DNA of 64,000 bases from CAZTDP01 sp964612565 (GTDB lineage Bacteria > Patescibacteriota > WWE3 > UBA101185 > UBA10185), in the NCBI GenBank assembly GCA_964612565.1, contig CAZTDP010000001.1, positions 1 through 64,000 of the forward strand, in the 5' to 3' direction. The notes under the pieces are model-generated. The model saw only the letters and a program-made list of their open reading frames with translations. It searched no databases and had not been told where the DNA came from. A program made the position numbers and the translations under genes. Shown one piece after another: positions 31,595 through 39,920 of the stretch (the stretch's first letter is position 1; every line of letters begins with the position of its first letter).

Positions 31595-31944
31595 TATTTA
31601 GCGCCGTCGCCATTTTCCACCGGCTTTTGAGGCAGTAAAAATGTAGGTACGGAGTCATCGTTTAAACCGAGAGCAAAAATCATTCCCTGTGATTCCAAGC
31701 CCATCATTTTTCTTGGTGCCAAATTAGCCACAAACGTGGTTTGCATCCCAACCAAATCCTCCGGCTGATACCACTTTTGCATACCGGTTAAAATCTGCTT
31801 TTTTCCTATAACAGCGCCAAAATCAACATCGAGCTTAAGCAGTTTATCCGATTTTTCAACTTTTTCGGCAGCCAAAATAGTACCCACTCTAACGTCTATC
31901 TTTTGAAAGTCTTCGTATGAAATTTCCGGTTTAATATCTTGCAT
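31594..31944 (-). CDS. Stand-alone tRNA-binding (EMAP-II/Trbp111-like) domain protein
   Basis: Start taken at the ATG at 31944; the in-frame ATG 9 nt upstream is inside the TATAAT box. 116 residues. ISYEDFQKIDVRVGTILAAE, KLDVDFG, KQILTGMQKWYQPEDLVGMQ and FVANLAPRKMMGLESQGMIF match the C-terminal domain of methionyl-tRNA synthetase (MetG beta subunit) and Trbp111. It binds tRNA as a dimer and may act in trans with MetRS, which is not in the window. Confidence 0.9.
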   Translation of the reverse strand: MQDIKPEISYEDFQKIDVRVGTILAAEKVEKSDKLLKLDVDFGAVIGKKQILTGMQKWYQPEDLVGMQTTFVANLAPRKMMGLESQGMIFALGLNDDSVPTFLLPQKPVENGDGAK

Positions 31945-31951
31945 AGTGTCC

Positions 31952-31957
31952 ATTATA
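31952..31957 (-). promoter_or_regulatory. -10 box, leaderless start
   Basis: TATAAT on the minus strand, 7 nt before the ATG at 31944. The ATG contained in TATAATG would lie upstream of transcription start. Confidence 0.65.
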
Positions 31958-32013
31958 CCGAGGAAGGCAAGTTTGTGGTGCCAAAGCCATTTATGAAAAC
32001 TTCCGTCAAGGCC

Positions 32014-32041
32014 TTGATAATATAGTCAAATCAAGTATAAT
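32014..32041 (+). promoter_or_regulatory. Promoter of the rpmH-rnpA-yidD operon
   Basis: TTGATA (32014-32019), a 16-nt spacer, then TATAAT (32036-32041). It leaves a leader of about 90 nt before rpmH, in contrast to the leaderless promoters elsewhere in the window. Confidence 0.75.
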
Positions 32042-32136
32042 TCCCCTTGAAGTATTATTGAGACAAAATATTCTTTAAAACAACCCGCAGGCGTATTCGC
32101 CGAGGACCGTTTCATAAAAATATTTTGGCGAATTAT

Positions 32137-32295
32137 ATGCCTAAAACAAAAAGAACTTGGCAACCTAAAAAACTTAAAAGAGTAAGAAAGCACGGATTCT
32201 TGCACAGAGCTGCTACAAAAGCAGGAAGAAGAGTATTGAAAAGAAGAATGCTTAAAGGTAGAAAAAGACTGGCTGTTGCATACAACGGCAAGTAA
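32137..32295 (+). CDS. rpmH: Ribosomal protein bL34
   Basis: 52 residues. It starts MPKTKRTWQPKKLKRVRKHG and continues FLHRAATKAGRRVLKRR, then KGRKRLAVA: bL34 with the usual TWQP and RK.HGF motifs. It is slightly longer than the 44-46 residues common in bacteria. First gene of the conserved rpmH-rnpA-yidD-yidC-jag order. Confidence 0.96.
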   Translation: MPKTKRTWQPKKLKRVRKHGFLHRAATKAGRRVLKRRMLKGRKRLAVAYNGK

Positions 32296-32327
32296 AGCCA
32301 ATGCTTATTCGACAGCAGTGATTTTTA

Positions 32328-32675
32328 ATGCTTAAAAAAGAGAACCGACTTTCCTCAAACTTTGAATACAATATTACCAAAAAATACGGCACCAAAATGG
32401 AAGGTGACACTTTTTACGGCTACTTTCTAAAACCTCAAAATTACGAGGGCGAAACAAAGGCAGGAATTGTAGTTTCTAATAAATTTAGTAAGAGCGCGGT
32501 CGTTAGAAATCATATCAAGAGATTGTTTAAACGGTCTCTTAAGGAAAATTTCGATAGAATACCTAAAAATTATTGGATCGTAATTTACCCTAAGTATTCA
32601 ACCGAGAAAGCAGTATATGAAAAGGTTAACTCTGATGTTGTTAAAATTTTACAAAAGGTTTTTGTCTCCAATTAA
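32328..32675 (+). CDS. rnpA: RNase P protein subunit
   Basis: 115 residues. The RNA-binding motif KFSKSAVVRNHIKRLFKRSL (RNR signature) and the opening LKKENRLSSNFEYNITKKYG fit RnpA. It pairs with the RNase P RNA at 28117. The last 59 bp overlap yidD in another frame, as in many bacteria. Confidence 0.94.
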   Translation: MLKKENRLSSNFEYNITKKYGTKMEGDTFYGYFLKPQNYEGETKAGIVVSNKFSKSAVVRNHIKRLFKRSLKENFDRIPKNYWIVIYPKYSTEKAVYEKVNSDVVKILQKVFVSN

Positions 32676-32832
32676 TTTTGGAATTCACACCTGCCGATTT
32701 ACACCCAGCTGTGCCGATTACACGGCCGAAGCAGTGGAAAAGTACGGCACCGCTAAGGGCTTATTTATGGGCACAAAAAGAGTTTTAAGATGTAATCCTT
32801 TTTCAAAAGGAGGATTTGACCCGGTAAATTGA
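32617..32832 (+). CDS. yidD: Membrane protein insertion efficiency factor YidD
   Basis: 71 residues. LKFYKRFLSPINFG, then CRFTPSCADYTAEAVEKYG and RVLRCNPFSKGGFDPV, are all the conserved stretches of the YidD family. It is thought to assist YidC-dependent insertion at the inner membrane face. Confidence 0.96.
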   Translation: MKRLTLMLLKFYKRFLSPINFGIHTCRFTPSCADYTAEAVEKYGTAKGLFMGTKRVLRCNPFSKGGFDPVN

Positions 32833-32841
32833 TCTTAATGG

Positions 32842-32847
32842 TAAAAT
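32842..32847 (+). promoter_or_regulatory. -10 box before yidC, possible leaderless start
   Basis: TAAAAT, then after 7 nt the ATG at 32855. The in-frame ATG at 32846 lies in the box itself (TAAAATG), the same pattern as at 20632, 31952 and 61071. Confidence 0.5.
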
Positions 32848-32854
32848 GTATTTT

Positions 32855-33640
32855 ATGACGCAACTTTGGCAGACATTAATTTTAAACCCAATATTTAACA
32901 TATTAATTGTTATCTACTCGTATGTAGGGAATTTGGGATTGGCAATAATAGTTTTCACCGTCTTAATTAAGTTTGTTTTAATTCCTCTTACCATCCCATC
33001 ATTAAAAATGAGCAAAAAACAGCGAGACATGCAACCCGAACTTGAAAAGATTAAAGAAAAATTTAGTTACGACAAAAAAAAGCTGGCAGAAAAGCAAATG
33101 GAGTTAATGAAAAAACACGGTGTTAATCCGGGAGCAGGGTGTCTAACTACTATAATCACCATAATACTTATGTTTGGAGTTTATCGAGCCGTTTCAACCC
33201 TTACCTTGTCTAAGGATATATCCGAAATAAACAATCACGTCTATTTTGAAAGTTTTAAAATTGAATCCCTAGAAACAATAAATACTCGTTTTTTGTATTT
33301 AGATCTTACAAAACCCGACCCATACTTGATAATAACAATCTTTTCTGTTTTGCTTCAGTTCTTGTCGGCAAAGATGTTGATGCCTTTTGCAAAAGTTAGT
33401 GAAAAAGCAGTAAAAAAGACCCCGGGGAAAACCGATGACTTGATGCAATCCATGCAACAACAAAATCTTTATATGATGCCGCTTATGTTCTTTATATTCG
33501 GCTTAACCTTGCCATCAGGTGTTATGATATACATAACAATTTCAACCTTGTTCCAACTTGTTCAAACGTATTTCTTTAGTGGCTGGGGCGGATTGGAACC
33601 CTGGATAAAAAAACTGGGGTTTAAAACCAAAGGAAACTGA
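32855..33640 (+). CDS. yidC: Membrane protein insertase YidC
   Basis: About 261 residues; the ATG at 32846 is an alternative three codons longer. Five hydrophobic segments of the 60 kDa_IMP/YidC core: GNLGLAIIVFTVLIKFVLIP, the cytoplasmic helical hairpin (KKQRDMQPELEKIKEKFSYD), GCLTTIITIILMFGVYRAVS, and the C-terminal pair (LYMMPLMFFIFGLTLPSGVM). The large periplasmic domain of Proteobacteria is absent, as in Gram-positives. It inserts membrane proteins with or without SecYEG. Confidence 0.95.
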   Translation: MTQLWQTLILNPIFNILIVIYSYVGNLGLAIIVFTVLIKFVLIPLTIPSLKMSKKQRDMQPELEKIKEKFSYDKKKLAEKQMELMKKHGVNPGAGCLTTIITIILMFGVYRAVSTLTLSKDISEINNHVYFESFKIESLETINTRFLYLDLTKPDPYLIITIFSVLLQFLSAKMLMPFAKVSEKAVKKTPGKTDDLMQSMQQQNLYMMPLMFFIFGLTLPSGVMIYITISTLFQLVQTYFFSGWGGLEPWIKKLGFKTKGN

Positions 33641-33641
33641 T

Positions 33642-34100
33642 ATGAAAGATTTAAAAAAAATAATTCAAGAAGCTTTAGAAAATATATTTGGGTTTTTAAA
33701 AATCGATCCGGATTTTGAAATCGACGATAAAGGCGAAAATATTTACGAGGTAAGAATCTCCGGAGATAATTTAAACTATTTAATAGGTTATAGGGGACAA
33801 TCTTTAGACGCCTTACAGCATTTTTTGCATCTTTTAATTCACAATTTAACCGACGAACAAATTACCGTGATTGTTGATATAAACGGCTACAGGGATCAAA
33901 GAGCCGAAAAACTTCGGGATATCGCAAAAAATTACATCGACCGCGTTAGATTTTTTCAAAAGGAAGTTGCTCTCCCGCCAATGGATCCGTGGGAAAGAAG
34001 GCAGATTCATATGTTTGTTGCTGAATATACTGACGTTACATCGGAAAGCGTAGGAGAGGGCAGAGACCGAAGAATAACGTTAAAACCAAAAGGTTTTTAA
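33642..34100 (+). CDS. jag: Jag/KhpB RNA-binding protein (KH and R3H)
   Basis: 152 residues. A KH domain with GYRGQSLDALQHFLHLLIH (about 51-69) and an R3H domain with LPPMDPWERRQIHMFVAEY (about 111-129) are present; the N-terminal Jag_N domain of longer homologues is missing. In other bacteria KhpB binds many RNAs and affects cell division. It follows yidC by 1 bp, the standard order. Confidence 0.93.
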   Translation: MKDLKKIIQEALENIFGFLKIDPDFEIDDKGENIYEVRISGDNLNYLIGYRGQSLDALQHFLHLLIHNLTDEQITVIVDINGYRDQRAEKLRDIAKNYIDRVRFFQKEVALPPMDPWERRQIHMFVAEYTDVTSESVGEGRDRRITLKPKGF

Positions 34101-34103
34101 AAC

Positions 34104-35213
34104 ATGAAATTTTCTTGCCTACAGGAAAACTTAAACAAAGGTCTTCAGATCGTATCTAAAGCAGTGCCTGTAAAGGGCTCGCTTCCTATTTTATCTAATG
34201 TACTTATTGCATCTGAAGACAACAGACTTAAACTCGCGGCTACAAATTTAGAAACGGCCATAACAACTTATGTAAATGCCTCGATCGAAGAAGAAGGCGC
34301 GATTACAGTTCCGGCAAAAGTAATAAAGGAATTTGTGTCAAACTTGTCACCATCCACGATTAACGGGCATCTCGACGGCGAAACACTTGTTTTAAAATCA
34401 GATAAAACAAAATCAAAATTAAATGGAACTGCTGCCAAAGACTTCCCCGCCCTTCCGGTAATTTCGGACAAAGCAAAAATTATTAATCTTGATCCTAAGG
34501 AATTTTCGTATGCTGTATCACTTGTGGCTTTTGCGTCTTCTCAAGACGAAGCCAGACCGCTGTTTACCGGCATTTACTTAAATTATACAAATGGTGTTTT
34601 AACCATTACCTCAACCGACGGGTTTAGATTGTCGGAAAGAATTATGAGTCTCAAAGGAGATTCAGCTGATTTCACCGCAATAATTCCTGCAAAGACGTTA
34701 TTTGAAGTAAGCAAGATATTTGCGTCGAGCGAAGAACCGGTAAAGATGCAAATGAGCGAAAACGAAAATTTAGCCCTTTTTTCTTCGGGCGATACAACAA
34801 TTGCAACACGAATAATTGACGGGCAATATCCTGATTACAAAAGAATTATTCCTACCGAGACGGTTATAAAGGCCGAATTTGGTGCCGAGGAGTTTTTTGA
34901 GGCTGTACGTCTTACAAGCGTTTTTGTAAAAGAAGGAAACAACAACACTATAAAACTCAGACTAGATCCGGATGGTTTGATTAAAGTTTCATCTATTTCA
35001 AGCGAGGCCGGTGCTCACGAAAGTGAGTTTAGTGCCGATATCGAAGGTCAAATGCTTGAACTTGCTTTTAATACAAAATATCTTTTGGACTTTTTAAATA
35101 ATGTTAAGGGTCAAAAAATAACTCTTCTGGCCAATACCAATAGTACTGCATGCATATTTAAGACTGAAGATATTGCAGACTTTCTCCACGTAATAATGCC
35201 CATCCAACTTTAA
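34104..35213 (+). CDS. dnaN: DNA polymerase III sliding clamp beta
   Basis: 369 residues, three clamp domains. It begins MKFSCLQENLNKGLQIVSKA and ends with ADFLHVIMPIQL, matching the MPM(R/Q)L-type C-terminus of beta clamps (VIMPIQL); TGIYLNYTNGVLTITSTDGF is the central domain. It tethers DNA polymerase III. It lies 3 bp after jag; dnaA, often adjacent, is not in the window. Confidence 0.97.
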   Translation: MKFSCLQENLNKGLQIVSKAVPVKGSLPILSNVLIASEDNRLKLAATNLETAITTYVNASIEEEGAITVPAKVIKEFVSNLSPSTINGHLDGETLVLKSDKTKSKLNGTAAKDFPALPVISDKAKIINLDPKEFSYAVSLVAFASSQDEARPLFTGIYLNYTNGVLTITSTDGFRLSERIMSLKGDSADFTAIIPAKTLFEVSKIFASSEEPVKMQMSENENLALFSSGDTTIATRIIDGQYPDYKRIIPTETVIKAEFGAEEFFEAVRLTSVFVKEGNNNTIKLRLDPDGLIKVSSISSEAGAHESEFSADIEGQMLELAFNTKYLLDFLNNVKGQKITLLANTNSTACIFKTEDIADFLHVIMPIQL

Positions 35214-35241
35214 GTTTTTTAAGTTTCTAAATTTTATATTC

Positions 35242-37479
35242 CTAAAGTTGAGGAGGTCTCTGTTGAGGCTGGGGCTGCGACTGCTGTGGTGTTTGCGATT
35301 GTTGAATTTGTTGAGGCCTTTGAGCAGCTGCCTGTTGGGGCGCTGACCCATTTCCACTCAAGTTAATTGTACCCGAGCCTTGTTTAAATTCTTGAACCGA
35401 CTTAACGATTTCGACGGAGGTAGGTGTTTTGTCTTGCGAAACAGGCTCTGATCCCAACGCAGTCTCTGTAGGTACGATTGTTGGTGTGTTAGGCTGTTGG
35501 GGTCTCTGGTCCGTGTTTGGTCTTTGCGCGAATGCATTTATTGGCGGTGCCGCTACGGGTTGTACCGGAGGAGTTGCCGGAACAACAGGCTGTTTTGTTT
35601 CCTGTGAATCGCCGGTCTTTGGCTCAACATATTGTTTATAAACCGGTTTTTGAGTCTGCATCGGCTTGATTAAACCCTCCTCCCGTAATCTCAAAAGTTC
35701 TTCGGGGTTGGTCGTAATAAGTTTATGCTCGGCGTCCGACGCCATAACTTTAACCGCAACGTGATTAGATCCCGCAAAGAATAAACCTTCTCCAACTGCT
35801 GCCGAAAGAAGCAGGCGCTTTTCTCCTTCGGACAAGTAAAAAGTTTCGGCAACTTTGTCAATTCCGGCCGGGTGTTGTTTTAAAAGTACCTGAATTGATG
35901 AGTTGGTAACAATTGCTTTTCCGTACTCAGACGACAAAAAGTCATCAACGTCCTGCGAAATTGTAGTTAAGCCTAAATAATACTTTCGAGCTCGCTTTGC
36001 AATTCCATAAATAAATCTTGCCGAATCTTCGTTTTGCATTAAATACCAAGCCTCTTCAACAATTAGAATTCTCTTTTTAAGATCTCGGCGTATTCTTGTC
36101 CATACAAAATCCAAAATCATGTAAAAAGCAATTGGGCGCAGTGCCTCTTCCAAGTTTTTAGTTGAAAAAACTGTCATTTTACTAGTTAAATTAATATTTG
36201 ATTGAGAATCAAAAATGCCGGTCATCGATCCTTTAATAAATCTTTCAAGACGTTCGGCCATGCTTTTAGCTTCGCCTTCGGCTGATCCCAGTAGCACTTT
36301 GTACAGATCTTCCATAACAGGAGGTTCTTTTGTCGCCTGTGTGTCGGGATCGGTTGTTATACCTTTTATTCTGTATGTTTCTATTAAGGCTCTATCCAAA
36401 ATTGCTTCTTCGTTTGGAGTCAAGCCGCCAAGCATTAATTTTAAAAGCGTAACAAGGCCAATAAGTTTTTGACCAAGCTCGTTTTCCCCTTCTACTGCAA
36501 CACCGGATAGATCGAACGGGTTGATTTTATGCGTGGAGCTGGCTGAAAAGTCGATGTAGTTGCCGCCAACAGCCTCGCAAAGTGTCCTATACTCTTCTTC
36601 GGGGTCGATAATCATAACTTCTGCACCAAAAACCAAAAGCCTAAGTGCTTCTAATTTTACGAAATATGACTTTCCTGAACCTGACTTTGCAAAAACAACA
36701 GAGTTTGCGTTCTCCATTGAAAACCTGTCAAAGATAATCAAGGAACCGTTGTGACGATTAATTCCGTACAATATGCCCTCTTCCATTGTTAAATCGGAAG
36801 ATGTGAACGGAAAAGTAGTAGCAAGGCTAGTTGTATCCATATTTCTTGTTACAAGAAGTTTATCTATTCCGGCAGGAATTGATGACTGAAATGCGTCTTC
36901 CATTTGAAGAGCTGCGGTTTTTGATATTAAAAGCAGTGCGCCCAACGTACTTTCAAGTTTTGAAGTTACAGCGTCCAGTTCCTCTAACGAATCAGCTGAA
37001 ATAGTAATGTAAAAAGAAAACTGGAAGTATTTTTCGACACCCTTAACAAGCTGTTCCTGCAAGGACTTTGCGTCTTCTAGCGCAGCGGAAACGACGGGAT
37101 CTACAACTTTCCCCTTCTCTTGATTGGTCATTGTGGTAGCTTCAAGTTCCGTTATTTTCCTTCTTAAGTCTTCCAGGATCATTTTTGACTTTACCGGATA
37201 GTAAAACATTGAAACATCAAGCGTATGATCAAAGTTTATAATTGGTGAAAGCCAGTTTGCTCCAACAAACCTTGGGTAACCGGCAATAAAAATTGTTCTA
37301 AAATAAGTGTTTCCTACGCGAATGTGGTTAAAGTCTACTTCTATGGCTGAGGGCGCAATAATATCGTTTACATTAACCATTCCTTCTGCAAGAACTTCCG
37401 CCGGACTCTTTTCGCCCCTTTTGGTTCGTTGTCCTTTAACCTTATCCTTTGCAAACATTGTAAAAAGATTAAGATCCAT
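35242..37479 (-). CDS. VirB4-family ATPase with disordered Pro/Gln tail
   Basis: 745 residues. The ATPase core has Walker A AKSGSGKSYFV (about 264-274), IDPEEEYRTLCEAVGGNYID, and Walker B RILIVEEAWYLMQ; ISQDVDDFLSSEYGKAIVTN completes the VirB4/TraC pattern. From about residue 625 the protein is a Pro/Gln-rich tail ending QPQPQQRPPQL. VirB4 proteins energise type IV secretion and related pili at the membrane. The N-terminal VirB4 part is encoded separately just upstream (37482), with PrgI before it. Confidence 0.88.
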   Translation of the reverse strand: MDLNLFTMFAKDKVKGQRTKRGEKSPAEVLAEGMVNVNDIIAPSAIEVDFNHIRVGNTYFRTIFIAGYPRFVGANWLSPIINFDHTLDVSMFYYPVKSKMILEDLRRKITELEATTMTNQEKGKVVDPVVSAALEDAKSLQEQLVKGVEKYFQFSFYITISADSLEELDAVTSKLESTLGALLLISKTAALQMEDAFQSSIPAGIDKLLVTRNMDTTSLATTFPFTSSDLTMEEGILYGINRHNGSLIIFDRFSMENANSVVFAKSGSGKSYFVKLEALRLLVFGAEVMIIDPEEEYRTLCEAVGGNYIDFSASSTHKINPFDLSGVAVEGENELGQKLIGLVTLLKLMLGGLTPNEEAILDRALIETYRIKGITTDPDTQATKEPPVMEDLYKVLLGSAEGEAKSMAERLERFIKGSMTGIFDSQSNINLTSKMTVFSTKNLEEALRPIAFYMILDFVWTRIRRDLKKRILIVEEAWYLMQNEDSARFIYGIAKRARKYYLGLTTISQDVDDFLSSEYGKAIVTNSSIQVLLKQHPAGIDKVAETFYLSEGEKRLLLSAAVGEGLFFAGSNHVAVKVMASDAEHKLITTNPEELLRLREEGLIKPMQTQKPVYKQYVEPKTGDSQETKQPVVPATPPVQPVAAPPINAFAQRPNTDQRPQQPNTPTIVPTETALGSEPVSQDKTPTSVEIVKSVQEFKQGSGTINLSGNGSAPQQAAAQRPQQIQQSQTPQQSQPQPQQRPPQL

Positions 37480-37481
37480 AT

Positions 37482-38180
37482 TTATTCCTCGATTATTGCG
37501 GGGTTCACGACCGCTGTTTTGTAATCATCTACTGTGGTCCTTATTCTTTGACCCTGAACATTTGTCGGATTGTAAATATCAAAATATAACTCAACCAATT
37601 CCTGCGTGTTTAATCGTTTTGCCTTGATGTTTAAACGATTGAATTCTTTAACAACATGATCAATCTTTGGTGCAAGATCTACTTTCCCGTCTTGAAGAAC
37701 TTGCTCCACATTAAAGGTAAATCTCTTATTATGCTGTCCTGTTAGCTTCATTAGCCAGTCAAAAGGGCCTGCACCGGGCTGGGAAGCCTCTGCTGCTCTT
37801 GTAGGAACAACAACGTAAAATCTTTTGTCCAAAACTTCATTACGCTTTATAACTTCTTGCACAAATTTTCGATAGGAAGTGGCTTGGTGTTTTAAAAGTG
37901 GGTCATCTAACTTTGTTTCAACTCTATAGATTTTTTCCAAATACTTTGTTATATCAAGTCTTTTTGATCTAATAGCAATTTGAATAGGGAAAGTTATTGA
38001 ATTTAAAAGCATTGAGAATGCAGCAATTATTGCGTCCTGCTCAATTTCTGACAGTAAATCAAAATTAACCGCGGTTGTTTGCAAAACCGCACAAACCACG
38101 CCGTTTTTAAGAACTACATAGTTGTCCTTAATATCTAAAATGTCTAAATGATCTTGTGTTGTGGCAACTTGATTGGGCAT
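37482..38180 (-). CDS. Split N-terminal domain of VirB4/TraC-like protein
   Basis: 232 residues, 2 bp upstream of the VirB4 ATPase. It begins with a strand pattern DILDIKDNYVVLKNGVVCAV, and has LLSEIEQDAIIAAFSMLLNS and IQIAIRSKRLDITKYLEKIY, the features of the amino-terminal region that precedes the ATPase in one-piece VirB4/TraC proteins. It lacks a P-loop. It presumably binds the ATPase and the membrane partner PrgI. Confidence 0.75.
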   Translation of the reverse strand: MPNQVATTQDHLDILDIKDNYVVLKNGVVCAVLQTTAVNFDLLSEIEQDAIIAAFSMLLNSITFPIQIAIRSKRLDITKYLEKIYRVETKLDDPLLKHQATSYRKFVQEVIKRNEVLDKRFYVVVPTRAAEASQPGAGPFDWLMKLTGQHNKRFTFNVEQVLQDGKVDLAPKIDHVVKEFNRLNIKAKRLNTQELVELYFDIYNPTNVQGQRIRTTVDDYKTAVVNPAIIEE

Positions 38181-38182
38181 GT

Positions 38183-39904
38183 TTATTTTCCTTCAATGCT
38201 TAACGGAGGCACTGACTCCCCTTTTAATTCTACAGTAATTTTATCAAACGACAATTGAAGATCGCCTATGGAACTTACTTCAATTTCGTATTTCCCGTTT
38301 TGAAGAGGCGTACTTAAAATAAATCTCCCGATAATATCTGTTTTAATTGCTCTTACGGGTTCGGCGTAGTCGTTTTTAACGATTAAAAGTGTATTCGGAA
38401 TGCCCTTGCCCTCTTTATCCTTAACCACCCCTGATATAGTATTCGGCGCAGCTGTCGATGAAAAACCTGCTGCTTCATACACAGGTGCTTTACCGGGGCT
38501 GCTGCCGCCTGTCACACTTGCGATCGGTTTTTGAAGTATATCGATACCTGTACTCAGCTGACGATAACTTTCCTCAACGCTCTTCTTTTTACCTTCCAAG
38601 TCTTTAAGCAACCTCTCCTGAGATAAAGATGCTGAATTGTCTCCCTTGCTTACATTTAAGTTCTCACGAAGTTTTTTGATTTGATCTGAAATTTCGGTGT
38701 CCTGTTTTTGTAACGCTTCAGCGACACCGGCCGCTTCGGCATGGATTTCTTTTTCAACTGCAGCTGTTTTCGTTTCCGGTTTTGGCGGTTCCGCAATATG
38801 TACGGGTTTTTTAACTTCTATACCTTCCTGTTCTTTAATTCTTTTAAGTAAATCCTGAAGACGCCCGGCTTTTTCTGTCATATCCTCCTCAATGTCCATT
38901 TGCTCAGAAGTTTGTAATACTCTTTCTCCGCGGATCGGCAAAATAAGCTCTCCTTGCTGAGGCAGTAGATTTACAAAACGCCTTCCCGAATGCATATCTG
39001 GTGTCATCGGGCTAACTGAAATAGAACTCGATAAAGTTATTTGAGTAGGTTCGTCTCGCATATATGTTGGGCGTTTTGGTGGAGCCTCTTTTGGTCTTGG
39101 AGCCTGTGTAACAGGACGTTTAACAACAGGCGTCTGGTTAGTGCTCGGTGTTTCCGGGGAACTGGGTTTTGGCTGTTCCAAAGCTTGAGTCACCGGCTGA
39201 CTCACAGCAACAGGAACTTGAGCCTGCTGAGGTTTTTGCTCGGCGTCAAACGCGGGCTTTGTCTCCTCTGCCTGCTTTTGCTCCTGAGGCTTGGACTGCG
39301 ATTCCTCGGGCGGTACAGGCGTGACCGAAGGTTGATCAAAAAATTGAGGTACTTCCGGTTCTTCCACCACAGTTGTTGTAGTTGCGGGAGCTTGGGGAAC
39401 AATATCACCAAATGCGGCCCTGACTTTCATGGCATAAAGTTTTTCGGGGATGTCTAAAGGATCAACGTTTTCGTCGTCTGTTTGATATTTTAAGTATTCT
39501 TCAAGTTTTCGTCTGCTGGACGTTGGCGCAAGAGTAATAAGTTCCTGCTTAACAACACTTATATTGTCATACATGAACGCACTTGGAAGCTGAGGTTGTT
39601 TTTTCCAAATTCTTTCGGTAGGTAAAAAGATTGCTTTAAAAAAATTCACTACCCATTCGTCCAAACCTCTTTCTTGAACCGGCAAAAAGGCAAAACCAAG
39701 GCCGGAAGCCGCAATTAAAAAAACAAGTGGAAATCTAAAAAGTCCTATAAAAATAATGTAACTTAAATAGGCACCTATACCGGCCATTAAAAGGTACGCA
39801 AACTGTCGCATTGTTAGATCGCCGATAAGTTTAAACTCAACGTCCATGATATTCTGAGGGACAGCGTGCTGCTTATTCGATTGGGGCATGTCGGCTATTG
39901 GCAT
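38183..39904 (-). CDS. PrgI-like membrane protein with Pro-rich linker and carboxypeptidase-regulatory-like domain
   Basis: 573 residues. Residues about 18-110 are PrgI-like: IMDVEFKLIGDLTMRQFAYL, two membrane helices, then FLPVQERGLDEWVVNFFKAI and ERIWKKQP. A long Pro/Gln/Glu-rich disordered middle (about 165-470) follows. The last 85 residues are a strand-rich domain NTISGVVKDKEGKGIPNTLL, DIIGRFILSTPLQNGKYEIE, of the carboxypeptidase regulatory/CnaB-like fold. PrgI corresponds to VirB3 in type IV systems. The order PrgI, VirB4-N, VirB4-ATPase indicates one machine. TATAAT lies 8 nt before the ATG. Confidence 0.8.
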   Translation of the reverse strand: MPIADMPQSNKQHAVPQNIMDVEFKLIGDLTMRQFAYLLMAGIGAYLSYIIFIGLFRFPLVFLIAASGLGFAFLPVQERGLDEWVVNFFKAIFLPTERIWKKQPQLPSAFMYDNISVVKQELITLAPTSSRRKLEEYLKYQTDDENVDPLDIPEKLYAMKVRAAFGDIVPQAPATTTTVVEEPEVPQFFDQPSVTPVPPEESQSKPQEQKQAEETKPAFDAEQKPQQAQVPVAVSQPVTQALEQPKPSSPETPSTNQTPVVKRPVTQAPRPKEAPPKRPTYMRDEPTQITLSSSISVSPMTPDMHSGRRFVNLLPQQGELILPIRGERVLQTSEQMDIEEDMTEKAGRLQDLLKRIKEQEGIEVKKPVHIAEPPKPETKTAAVEKEIHAEAAGVAEALQKQDTEISDQIKKLRENLNVSKGDNSASLSQERLLKDLEGKKKSVEESYRQLSTGIDILQKPIASVTGGSSPGKAPVYEAAGFSSTAAPNTISGVVKDKEGKGIPNTLLIVKNDYAEPVRAIKTDIIGRFILSTPLQNGKYEIEVSSIGDLQLSFDKITVELKGESVPPLSIEGK

Positions 39905-39912
39905 TTGTATTT

Positions 39913-39918
39913 ATTATA
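39913..39918 (-). promoter_or_regulatory. -10 box, leaderless start of PrgI-VirB4 cluster
   Basis: TATAAT on the minus strand, 8 nt before the ATG at 39904. Confidence 0.6.
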
Positions 39919-39920
39919 TA

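Noticed and set aside
31954..32136. Chromosome origin next to the rpmH operon
   Set aside because: The gene order rpmH-rnpA-yidC-jag-dnaN often lies near oriC, but I saw no cluster of TTATNCACA boxes here or after dnaN, and dnaA is absent from the window.
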